Source: Oscillospiraceae bacterium
GTDB lineage: Bacteria > Bacillota > Clostridia > Oscillospirales > Ruminococcaceae
Direction of reading: 5' to 3'
Assembly (NCBI GenBank): GCA_016296165.1
Contig: JAEDJV010000048.1
Coordinates: 1 to 17,319, forward strand
DNA length: 17,319 bases
The notes under the pieces are model-generated. The model was not told where the DNA came from, made no database searches, and saw nothing but the letters and a program-made list of their open reading frames with translations. Positions 8,159 to 15,745 of the stretch are shown here, in pieces. The first letter of the stretch is position 1. The number at the start of each line of letters is the position of its first letter. The position numbers were made by a program, and so were the translations under genes.

Positions 8159-11100
8159 ATGGGATGGACTAATGAACAGGAAGCCGCTATATCAGCACGC
8201 GGAGCATCGCTTCTGGTTTCGGCAGCAGCGGGAAGCGGAAAAACTTCAGTACTTGTTGAACGTCTGATAAGGCAGCTTTCGGATACGGAAAACAGAATTC
8301 CGGCTGACAGAATGATAGTTGTAACATTTACAAAAGATGCTGCAACCGAGATGAAGCAGAGACTTACTTCGGCACTTGCGCAGCTTATCGAAAAAGAACC
8401 GGACAATCAGTGGCTCAACCAGCAGCAGCTTCTTTTACAGAGTGCGAAGATAGCAACCATACATTCATTCTGTTTTGAACTTATCAGGGATAACATTCAG
8501 GAACTTGAACTTACCGGAAGTTTCAGGATTATGGATGAAACAGAAGCAAAACTTATGCTGTCATCTGCTGTTTCAGAACTTGTGACGGACTATTATGAAA
8601 AGTATCCTGAACTTACAGAAAAACTCTACGATAAGTTTTGTTTCAGGGATGATAAGGCTATCGAAGAACTTATAACTGATATCTACAATTTTATATCTTC
8701 CGTTCCTTACGGCAGTCTCTGGCTTAAAAATGTTTGTGAGGGTTATTCTCCTGAAGGAGATACCTATGAAAAATTCAGCAGAATCTATAGTCAGTATATA
8801 TCCGAAAAAGCGGAAAAAGCAGAGGAACTCTCTGCCGAATGCACTTCGCTTGCAAGTCAGGCAGACTTAAATGAAAAGTGCATGAATATTGTTGATTCAG
8901 AGTATGCGGCAATTTCAAAAATCAGAGAGCTTTTTGATTCTCCAAAAACACTTAAGGAAAAAAGAGAAGAATATCGCGAACCGGAATTTGCGACACTTCG
9001 GATGGGAAAAGAAACTGATCCGGAACTGAAGCTTGGAATACAGACTGTCCGCGATGAGTACAAGAAGATAGTAAGAGAACAGATTGGGGCATGCGAAGAA
9101 ATTTTAGAATTTGCAGATGAAGACATAAAAACTCATTTTGAAGTACTTACTATTCTTGAAAAGATGATTTCTGAACTTGAACAGAATCTCTGGCGTAAAA
9201 AAACAGAAAAATGCTGTATCGGATTTTCTGATGCCGAGACTCTTGCAGTAAAACTGTTGTCATCAGTTGATGAAAAAGGAAATATTACTAAATCCCGTCT
9301 TGCAGACGAACTTTCTGTATATTATAAAATAATAATGATAGATGAATTTCAGGATACCAACAACAATCAGGATCTTATTTTCAAGCTGCTGTCACATAAC
9401 GGAACTGCAGACAGAACCGGTGATAATATGTTCATGGTCGGAGACGTAAAGCAGTCTATCTATCGTTTCCGTCTGGCAAATCCAAAGAATTTTATCAACA
9501 CCATGGATAATTCTGTTGAATATAATCCTGATAATAAAGGCGTAAATTCATTTATTAAACTTAATAGAAACTTCAGAAGTTCTTCTGACGTAATTTCATT
9601 TGTGAACTTTATTTTTGAAGGCATAATGAGTCGTGAAGTTGGTGAAATAGTTTACGATGACGGCGAAAAACTTATACAGGGTACCACATATACTGAACGG
9701 GACCGCAGTACAGAGGTTGCACTTATTTTTTCAGAAGATGAAAAAACAAATGATATGGCCGTATATACTGCTGACAAGATTGCTTCCATGCTTGAAAACA
9801 AAGCACAGGTTGACAATAAAGACGGAAAGAGTACAAGGGACTGCCGCAGACGTGATTTTTGTATACTCCTTAGAAGAAAAGATGATGCGGCTGCATACAT
9901 GTCAGAGCTTTCAAAACGTGGTATAGCCGCTTATAGTGAAGAAACTTCAGGGTATCTCTCATCAAGGGAAATATCCATACTGCTTAATCTCCTGAGAATT
10001 ACAGACAATCCTCTTATCGACACCTCATTTGCTGCGGTTCTTTTATCTCCTATGTTTATGCTAACAGATGATGAGATGGCAATTCTGCGTCTTGAAGACA
10101 GAAAGGCTCATATTTACAATATTGTATGCAGTATTGCTGAGGGAAATCATAGTGATTCTGTTTCAGATGCGATGAAACTCAAGATGCTGAATGTTTATGA
10201 TACTATAAAAGAACTCAGAATGCTTGCCGCAACTATGAGTCTTGCAGAGCTTATCCGTAGAATTTATGACCGTACTGATTTTATCTCTGTTGTAAGATTG
10301 TATGAAGACGGTGATAAAAAACGTGCCAATCTTCGTGCATTGCTTGAATATGCCAAGATTTATGAAGATTCTTCAGATGACGGTTTAAGCGGATTTTTAA
10401 GATATATTGATCGCATTGTACGTATGAACGGCGACTTTAAGCAGGGGCAGACTGTTTCTACAACTGAAGATGTCGTTATGATAAAAACAATTCACAAATC
10501 AAAGGGACTTGAATTTCCGTTTGTATTTTTGTGTGAAACTCATGTTCAGTTTAACAGACTGGATTCCCTGGGAAATATTCAGCTTAATTTTGAAAACGGC
10601 ATAGGATTCAGACTTCAGAACAGAAGGGAATTCAAGCGGTACACGACGCTTCCGTTTGAGGTATTAAAACGCATTAACGTAAGTGACGCATTAAGCGAGG
10701 AGATGCGCCTTCTCTATGTGGCACTGACAAGAGCAAGGGAAAAATTGTTTGTGCCTCTTCAGATAGCCGGTAAACAGAAGAATAAACTAAACAGCTACGC
10801 AAAGAACATTTGTCAGTATCAGGGCATAACTCCAAAGCTTGCGGCCAGCGCAACGTCAATGGAAGACTGGCTGCTTATGACGCTTATCACTCATAAAAAC
10901 GGAAATATTCTCCGAAACTTAAGCGGATATGATATGTTCTGGACTTCAGCAAGTGATTTTAAATTAAACTTTACTGAGATTTATCCTGAAGAAAAGGATG
11001 AAAAATCTGAAGAAAAGGAAACTGAAAAGGAACAGATACTCCCGGATGAGAAACTTGTCAGGGATATTATCAGAGATTTTGAAAACAGTTATGATTTATC

Positions 11101-11722
11101 GCGTCCTGATCTTCAGGCAAAGTTTTCAGTTTCTGAGATATCAAAGGATCACAGCAGTTTTGGAGTTAAGCTAAGCAGACCGGAGTTTATGACTGAGCAT
11201 ACAAAGATGACAGGTACTGAGCGCGGAACTGTAATTCACAGTATTCTTCAGCATGCTGACTTCATGGCTCTGGCGGAAAATCCTGAAACTGAGATAATGA
11301 GAATAGCCAAAAAAGGATTTATCACGCAGCATCAGGCAGAGCAGACAGATCCAAAGTACATAAGAAATTTTGCAGATTCTGATATTTTCAGGAGAGCTGT
11401 TAATTCTGTACGTATAGAGAAGGAGAGAAAGTTTCTTGTGAAGATAAGTGATCTTGAACTGTCAGATGAGAGATTTTCCGGATTTTCAGGAAAGGACAGC
11501 ATGTTACAGGGAATTATAGATCTGTATTTCGAAGAGGAAGACGGTCTGGTGCTTGTTGATTACAAGACCGATAGTGTTTCGGATATTTCGAAACTTATAG
11601 AAAATTATTCTCTTCAGCTTGCGTTGTACAAGGCAGCTCTTGAAAAAATTGAAAACAAAAAAGTGAAACGTACTGTAATATATTCGCTGGCTCTGGGAGA
11701 AGCAGCGGATGTGGATATATAA
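8159..11722 (+). CDS. addA: ATP-dependent helicase/nuclease subunit A (AddA)
   Basis: AddA is the motor and second nuclease of the AddAB break-processing complex. The 1187 residues fit the family. UvrD-type superfamily 1 helicase motifs appear in order: Walker A at 22-30 (AAAGSGKTS), motif Ia TFTKDAATEMK, motif II DEFQDT at 395-400, motif III GDVKQSIYRFR, motif IV LNRNFRSS, motif V IHKSKGLEFP and motif VI LLYVALTRAREK. A very acidic and Lys-rich stretch separates the helicase from the C-terminal RecB-like nuclease. The nuclease carries His1027, Asp1121, Asp1134 and Lys1136 (VDYKTD), Gln1153 and Tyr1157. All catalytic residues are present. Motif Ia has Lys-Asp where many relatives have Asn-Ala, a small variation. 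The gene follows addB by 4 bases and is followed after 13 bases by a kinase-like gene. Confidence 0.97.
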   Translation: MGWTNEQEAAISARGASLLVSAAAGSGKTSVLVERLIRQLSDTENRIPADRMIVVTFTKDAATEMKQRLTSALAQLIEKEPDNQWLNQQQLLLQSAKIATIHSFCFELIRDNIQELELTGSFRIMDETEAKLMLSSAVSELVTDYYEKYPELTEKLYDKFCFRDDKAIEELITDIYNFISSVPYGSLWLKNVCEGYSPEGDTYEKFSRIYSQYISEKAEKAEELSAECTSLASQADLNEKCMNIVDSEYAAISKIRELFDSPKTLKEKREEYREPEFATLRMGKETDPELKLGIQTVRDEYKKIVREQIGACEEILEFADEDIKTHFEVLTILEKMISELEQNLWRKKTEKCCIGFSDAETLAVKLLSSVDEKGNITKSRLADELSVYYKIIMIDEFQDTNNNQDLIFKLLSHNGTADRTGDNMFMVGDVKQSIYRFRLANPKNFINTMDNSVEYNPDNKGVNSFIKLNRNFRSSSDVISFVNFIFEGIMSREVGEIVYDDGEKLIQGTTYTERDRSTEVALIFSEDEKTNDMAVYTADKIASMLENKAQVDNKDGKSTRDCRRRDFCILLRRKDDAAAYMSELSKRGIAAYSEETSGYLSSREISILLNLLRITDNPLIDTSFAAVLLSPMFMLTDDEMAILRLEDRKAHIYNIVCSIAEGNHSDSVSDAMKLKMLNVYDTIKELRMLAATMSLAELIRRIYDRTDFISVVRLYEDGDKKRANLRALLEYAKIYEDSSDDGLSGFLRYIDRIVRMNGDFKQGQTVSTTEDVVMIKTIHKSKGLEFPFVFLCETHVQFNRLDSLGNIQLNFENGIGFRLQNRREFKRYTTLPFEVLKRINVSDALSEEMRLLYVALTRAREKLFVPLQIAGKQKNKLNSYAKNICQYQGITPKLAASATSMEDWLLMTLITHKNGNILRNLSGYDMFWTSASDFKLNFTEIYPEEKDEKSEEKETEKEQILPDEKLVRDIIRDFENSYDLSRPDLQAKFSVSEISKDHSSFGVKLSRPEFMTEHTKMTGTERGTVIHSILQHADFMALAENPETEIMRIAKKGFITQHQAEQTDPKYIRNFADSDIFRRAVNSVRIEKERKFLVKISDLELSDERFSGFSGKDSMLQGIIDLYFEEEDGLVLVDYKTDSVSDISKLIENYSLQLALYKAALEKIENKKVKRTVIYSLALGEAADVDI

Positions 11723-11727
11723 AGGAG
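11721..11727 (+). promoter_or_regulatory. Ribosome binding site of the kinase-like gene
   Basis: AAAGGAG at 11721-11727 overlaps the addA stop codon and is 8 bases from the ATG at 11736. It excludes the in-frame ATG at 11709, which lies inside addA and has no such site. It suggests translational coupling to addA. Confidence 0.85.
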
Positions 11728-11735
11728 CAGGACAT

Positions 11736-12326
11736 ATGAGTAAGATATTCTGTCTGACAGGTAAAAGCGGCAGCGGAAAGGACACGGTATTTAACGAGCT
11801 GATAAAAAGAGATATTCCTTTGCTCAAAAGGGTTGTTACTCATACAACCAGACCTATGAGAGCAGGGGAAACTGAGGGAGTTGAATATCATTTTACAGAT
11901 GAAAAAACTCTTGCAGAACTTGAAGGCAGCGGAAATATAATTGAGAAAAGGGAATATAACACGCAGAAGGGGTTATGGATTTATTTTACCTGCGCAAGTG
12001 AGATAGACATGAGTTCAGGCTGTGATTATATAATGATAGGAACGCCTGATGTTGCGGAAAAGCTTTTTGAGTGTTTTGGTGAGGATGTGGTTGTTGTGAT
12101 CTATCTCGAGCTTGACGACAGGGAAAGGCTTTTAAGATGTATAAACCGTGAATCACAGCAGAAGTGTCCGGATTACAGTGAAGTCTGCAGGAGATATCTT
12201 GCAGACGAAGCTGATTTTAAACCGGAAAGACTTAAAAAGTATAAACAGATGCATGTGGTAAATTCACAGCGGACTATTGAAGAGAATGCAGATGATTGTG
12301 CGGGGGTTATATTGAAGTACAGGTAA
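11736..12326 (+). CDS. Guanylate-kinase-like P-loop protein, divergent
   Basis: This 196-residue cytoplasmic protein has a P-loop at 9-17 (GKSGSGKDT) and a region matching the GMP-binding part of guanylate kinase: THTTRPMRAGETEGVEYHF at 35-53, holding the TTR, Arg42, Gly44-Glu45, Gly48, Tyr51 and Phe53 pattern, then Glu70. The lid-like region near 134-160 has Arg residues and an acidic ExxxF end. It departs from housekeeping guanylate kinase in two places. The P-loop has GKSGSGKD rather than GPSG(A/V)GK(G/S), and the usual YGT is replaced by GLWIYFT at 79-85. GMP as substrate is therefore uncertain; another nucleotide or a non-kinase role is possible. It is the last gene of the addBA unit, with a strong hairpin 4 bases after its stop. 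The fold assignment is firm, the substrate is not. Confidence 0.8.
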   Translation: MSKIFCLTGKSGSGKDTVFNELIKRDIPLLKRVVTHTTRPMRAGETEGVEYHFTDEKTLAELEGSGNIIEKREYNTQKGLWIYFTCASEIDMSSGCDYIMIGTPDVAEKLFECFGEDVVVVIYLELDDRERLLRCINRESQQKCPDYSEVCRRYLADEADFKPERLKKYKQMHVVNSQRTIEENADDCAGVILKYR

Positions 12327-12330
12327 TAAA

Positions 12331-12363
12331 AAAACGTTCAGAAGATTTTTTTCTGAACGTTTT
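12331..12363. terminator. Bidirectional rho-independent terminator
   Basis: A perfect 13-base-pair stem (12331-12343 with 12351-12363) has a 7-base loop. A and T runs flank it on both sides, so it can stop the addBA-kinase transcript on the plus strand and the acn-icd transcript on the minus strand. The two units converge here. Confidence 0.93.
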
Positions 12364-12375
12364 CTGTTTTATTTA

Positions 12376-13584
12376 TTATAATGCTTCAAGTCTCTTTCCG
12401 ATTTCCTTCAGGAATTCTTCTGAGTCAACCTTCTTTTTATTTTCAAGTGTTGAAATCATGTAGAGGTCACCAGTCATAACGCCTTCTTCAATTGTCTGGA
12501 TTGTAGCCTTTTCAAGCTTGTCAGCAAATTCGCAGAGATCAGGAGTATTGTCAAGTTCTCCTCTCTTTCTTAAAGCGCCACTCCATGCAAAGATTGTAGC
12601 AACAGAGTTTGTAGATGTTGTTTCGCCCTTGAGGTGCTTGTAGTAGTGTCTCTGAACTGTACCGTGAGCAGCTTCGAATTCGTAGATGCCATCCGGTGAA
12701 ACGAGAACTGAAGTCATCATTGCAAGACTGCCGTAAGCTGTTGAAACCATGTCTGACATAACGTCACCGTCATAGTTCTTGCATGCCCAGATATATCCGC
12801 CGTTTGAGCGAATTACACGAGCAACAGCGTCATCGATGAGTGTATAGAAGTATTCGATACCGAGAGCTTCGTATTTTTCCTTGTATTCGTTATCGTATAT
12901 TTCCTGGAAAATATCCTTGAATCTGTGATCATATTTTTTTGAAATTGTATCCTTTGAGGCAAACCATACGTCCTGCTTTAAGTCAAGACCATAGTTAAGA
13001 CATGCTCTTGCAAATCCTGCAATACTGTTGTCCTTGTTGTGAAGCCCCTGAATAATTCCGTCAGTATCCTTGAAGTTAAAGATTTCCTGTCTTGTCTCAT
13101 TGCCGTTTTCGTCAGTTACAACGAGCTCAGCCTTTGAACCCTTCTTAACCTGCATCTCTGTGTTCTTGTAAACATCACCGTATGCATGACGGGCGATAGT
13201 TATTGGTTTTGTCCATGTAGGGATATATGGTGTGATACCTTTTACAAGAATAGGGGTTCTGAAAACTGTACCGTCGAGAATAGCACGGATTGTACCGTTT
13301 GGTGACTTCCACATTTCCTTGAGATTGTATTCAGGCATTCTTGCAGCATTTGGAGTGATTGTTGCACACTTAACAGCTACACCGTATTTTTTTGTTGCTT
13401 CAGCACTTTCTACTGTAACCTTGTCGTCTGTTTCATTTCTGTGAACAAGACCCAGGTCATAGTATTCTGTTTTAAGATCAACATAAGGGAGAATGAGGAT
13501 GTCCTTTATCCATTTCCAGAGAATTCTGGTCATTTCGTCTCCGTCCATCTCAACGAGTGGAGTTTTCATCTGAATCTTTGCCAT
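12376..13584 (-). CDS. icd: NADP-dependent isocitrate dehydrogenase, eukaryotic-like homodimeric type
   Basis: This 402-residue enzyme oxidises isocitrate to 2-oxoglutarate and CO2 while making NADPH. It aligns with human IDH1 nearly without gaps in the first half, so the numbers match: Ser94 and Asn96 in MWKSPNGT, Arg100, Arg109, Arg132 and Tyr139 in ARHAYGDVY. Lys211, Asp251, Asp274 and Asp278 match the catalytic Lys and metal ligands. Arg312-His313 (GTVQRHY) match the pair that selects NADP in this family. All active-site residues are present. The ATG at 13584 has a GGAGGT site at 13591-13596. It starts 27 bases after the aconitase stop with no promoter visible between, so the two are probably co-transcribed and act in sequence. 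It is unlike the E. coli-type enzyme, and was perhaps acquired long ago. Confidence 0.97.
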   Translation of the reverse strand: MAKIQMKTPLVEMDGDEMTRILWKWIKDILILPYVDLKTEYYDLGLVHRNETDDKVTVESAEATKKYGVAVKCATITPNAARMPEYNLKEMWKSPNGTIRAILDGTVFRTPILVKGITPYIPTWTKPITIARHAYGDVYKNTEMQVKKGSKAELVVTDENGNETRQEIFNFKDTDGIIQGLHNKDNSIAGFARACLNYGLDLKQDVWFASKDTISKKYDHRFKDIFQEIYDNEYKEKYEALGIEYFYTLIDDAVARVIRSNGGYIWACKNYDGDVMSDMVSTAYGSLAMMTSVLVSPDGIYEFEAAHGTVQRHYYKHLKGETTSTNSVATIFAWSGALRKRGELDNTPDLCEFADKLEKATIQTIEEGVMTGDLYMISTLENKKKVDSEEFLKEIGKRLEAL

Positions 13585-13611
13585 GGTTATACCTCCGAAA
13601 TAATATTTAAA

Positions 13612-15549
13612 TTACTTTAAGTTTTCTCTTGTGTAGTCGAGAAGACCGCCAGCGAGAATAATATCCTTAGTACGTCCTGTAAGTTCGCAGAGAACAGGAA
13701 TCTGAGCACCGGTTGTCTTGTTTGTAACTGTGAGCTCAGTCTTGTCTGCTTCGATATCTGCACGTACGTTCATAATCTCGATTTCGTCACCTTCGCTTAT
13801 CTTGTCGTAGTCAGCTTCGTTTACGAAAGTAAGCGGAAGGATACCTGCGTTGATAAGGTTAGCTCTGTGAATTCTTGCAAAGCTCTTTACGAGAACTGCC
13901 TTGATTCCAAGATAAAGAGGAGCAAGAGCAGCGTGTTCTCTTGAAGAACCCTGACCGTAGTTAGCACCGCCTACGATAATTGACTGACCGAGGCTCTTTG
14001 CTCTTTCAGGGAACTTTTCATCACATACTGTGAAACAGTGCTGTGAGATAGCAGGAATGTTTGAACGGAGTGGAAGAATCTTTGCACCGGCAGGCATGAT
14101 GTGGTCTGTAGTGATATTGTCTTCAACCTTGAGTGAAACCTTGCACCTGATATCCTTAACGAGAGGAGCTGTTTCAGGATAAGGCTTGATGTTTGGTCCG
14201 CGGAGGATTTCTACGCTGTCCATATCCTTTTCGTCTGCAGGAAGTACTATCATGTTGTCGTTAATAATAAATTCTTCAGGAAGTTTGAAGTCAGGCATTT
14301 CACCGATGTCTCTTGGGTCTGTAAGAACACCTGTTACAGCTGAGATAGCAGCCATTTCCGGTGAAACGAGATAAATCTGACCGTCCTTAGTACCTGAACG
14401 TCCTTCGAAGTTTCTGTTAAATGTACGGAGTGAGATACCCTTTGAGTTAGGTGACTGACCCATACCGATACAAGGACCGCACGCACTTTCAAGAATTCTT
14501 GCACCAGCGTCAATCATTACTGAGAGGAGACCGTTCTGAGCAAGCATATTAAGAACCTGCTTTGAACCAGGAGCAATTGAAAGTGATACGTCAGGATGTA
14601 CTGTCTTACCTTTGAGTATGTGTGCAACCTTCATCATGTCAAGGAGTGATGAGTTTGTACATGAACCGATACATACCTGATCAATCTTGATGTTGCCGAT
14701 TTCCTTAACACTCTTAACATTGTCAGGCATGTGAGGACATGCTGCAAGAGGAGCGAGTTCTGAAAGGTTGATTTTGATTTCTTCGTCATAAACAGCATCT
14801 TCATCAGCAGCCAGAGGAGTCCATACTTCTTCACGGCCCTGTGCCTTAAGGAACTGCTTTGTGATTTCATCTGAAGGGAAGATAGAAGTTGTAGCACCAA
14901 GTTCAGCACCCATGTTTGTTATAGTAGCTCTTTCAGGAACGGAGAGTGTTTTTACACCTTCACCGCAGTATTCGATAACCTTACCCACGCCGCCCTTAAC
15001 AGACATAATTCTGAGAACTTCAAGGATAACATCCTTTGCTGCTACCCATGGGCTGAGTTTTCCTGTAAGTTCAACCTTAACAACCTTAGGACATGTGATA
15101 TAATATGCGCCGCCGCCCATTGCTACAGCAACGTCAAGTCCGCCTGCACCGATAGCGATCATACCGATACCGCCGCCTGTCGGTGTATGGCTGTCAGAAC
15201 CGATAAGAGTTTTGCCAGGTACACCAAATCTCTCGAGATGAACCTGATGGCAGATGCCGTTGCCAGGTCTGGAGAAATAGATACCATGCTTCTTTGCTAC
15301 ACTGCCGATAAATCTGTGATCATCAGCATTTTCAAAACCACTCTGAAGTGTGTTGTGGTCAATATATGCTACAGAACGTTCTGTCTTTACTCTAGGAACA
15401 CCCATGGCCTCAAATTCAAGGTATGCCATCGTTCCTGTTGCGTCCTGTGTAAGTGTCTGATCAATACGGATTCCAATCTCTGTTCCCTTGATCATTTGTC
15501 CGTCAACGATGTGATTTTTGAGAATCTTTTCGGTTAAAGTAAGTCCCAT
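13612..15549 (-). CDS. acn: Aconitate hydratase, short Aquifex-type
   Basis: Aconitase isomerises citrate to isocitrate through cis-aconitate using a 4Fe-4S cluster. The three cluster ligands are Cys297 (CIGSCTNSS), Cys357 and Cys360 (ESACGPCIG). The substrate-binding blocks SDSHTPTGGG at 118-127 and SRPGNGICHQVHLE are present. The C-terminal swivel domain, from about 465, holds the GQGSSREHAAL loop at 532-542 with its active-site Ser and Arg. At 645 residues it is shorter than AcnA (about 890) and mitochondrial aconitase (about 750-780), which fits the Aquifex-type family. Homoaconitase or isopropylmalate isomerase is less likely because both domains are in one chain and isocitrate dehydrogenase follows directly. 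The start at 15549 has GGAG at 15558-15561. It is the first gene of the acn-icd unit. Confidence 0.95.
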   Translation of the reverse strand: MGLTLTEKILKNHIVDGQMIKGTEIGIRIDQTLTQDATGTMAYLEFEAMGVPRVKTERSVAYIDHNTLQSGFENADDHRFIGSVAKKHGIYFSRPGNGICHQVHLERFGVPGKTLIGSDSHTPTGGGIGMIAIGAGGLDVAVAMGGGAYYITCPKVVKVELTGKLSPWVAAKDVILEVLRIMSVKGGVGKVIEYCGEGVKTLSVPERATITNMGAELGATTSIFPSDEITKQFLKAQGREEVWTPLAADEDAVYDEEIKINLSELAPLAACPHMPDNVKSVKEIGNIKIDQVCIGSCTNSSLLDMMKVAHILKGKTVHPDVSLSIAPGSKQVLNMLAQNGLLSVMIDAGARILESACGPCIGMGQSPNSKGISLRTFNRNFEGRSGTKDGQIYLVSPEMAAISAVTGVLTDPRDIGEMPDFKLPEEFIINDNMIVLPADEKDMDSVEILRGPNIKPYPETAPLVKDIRCKVSLKVEDNITTDHIMPAGAKILPLRSNIPAISQHCFTVCDEKFPERAKSLGQSIIVGGANYGQGSSREHAALAPLYLGIKAVLVKSFARIHRANLINAGILPLTFVNEADYDKISEGDEIEIMNVRADIEADKTELTVTNKTTGAQIPVLCELTGRTKDIILAGGLLDYTRENLK

Positions 15550-15567
15550 TAAATTTACTCCGTTTCT

Positions 15568-15628
15568 CCGCAGATAAGAGTTTTTTCATTTAAAACGAAA
15601 TATAATCCTGCGGTAAAATATTTCGCAG
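15568..15628 (-). promoter_or_regulatory. Possible alternative hairpins in the acn leader
   Basis: On the minus strand the block CCGCAG (15608-15613) can pair with CTGCG upstream (15624-15628), forming a small hairpin with an 11-base loop. It can instead pair with CTGCGG downstream (15568-15573), close to the acn ribosome binding site. TTATCTGCG occurs twice (15569-15577 and 15624-15632). The stems are only 5-6 pairs, so a regulatory switch is a suggestion only. Confidence 0.25.
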
Positions 15629-15648
15629 ATAAATAAGCATCTATAATT

Positions 15649-15678
15649 ATTTTACCACTATATAAGGGTATTTGTCAA
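15649..15678 (-). promoter_or_regulatory. Promoter for the acn-icd operon
   Basis: On the minus strand, TTGACA (15673-15678) and TAAAAT (15649-15654) are 18 bases apart. TGG before the -10 gives an extended -10. Transcription would start near 15642, leaving a leader of about 93 bases. Confidence 0.75.
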
Positions 15679-15700
15679 TTAATTAGCAGCCGGAATTAAA

Positions 15701-15733
15701 AAAAACGGTCCGTATGTTAAACGAACCGTTTTT
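15701..15733 (-). terminator. Rho-independent terminator of the cellulosomal esterase gene
   Basis: A 9-base-pair stem (15701-15709 with 15725-15733) continues inward after one mismatch with two more pairs. On the minus strand a T run follows. It lies 12 bases after the esterase stop and just ahead of the acn promoter, so it separates the two units. Confidence 0.85.
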
Positions 15734-15745
15734 ATAGTAAATAAA

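Noticed and set aside
4810..11722. Many AGCGG pentamers in the add genes, the Chi sequence of Bacillus subtilis
   Set aside because: The complement is also common, no counts were made, and Chi differs between species, so no conclusion is possible.
15187..15537. Plus-strand reading frame of 116 codons
   Set aside because: It is antisense to the conserved N-terminal half of aconitase and looks like a codon-bias shadow.
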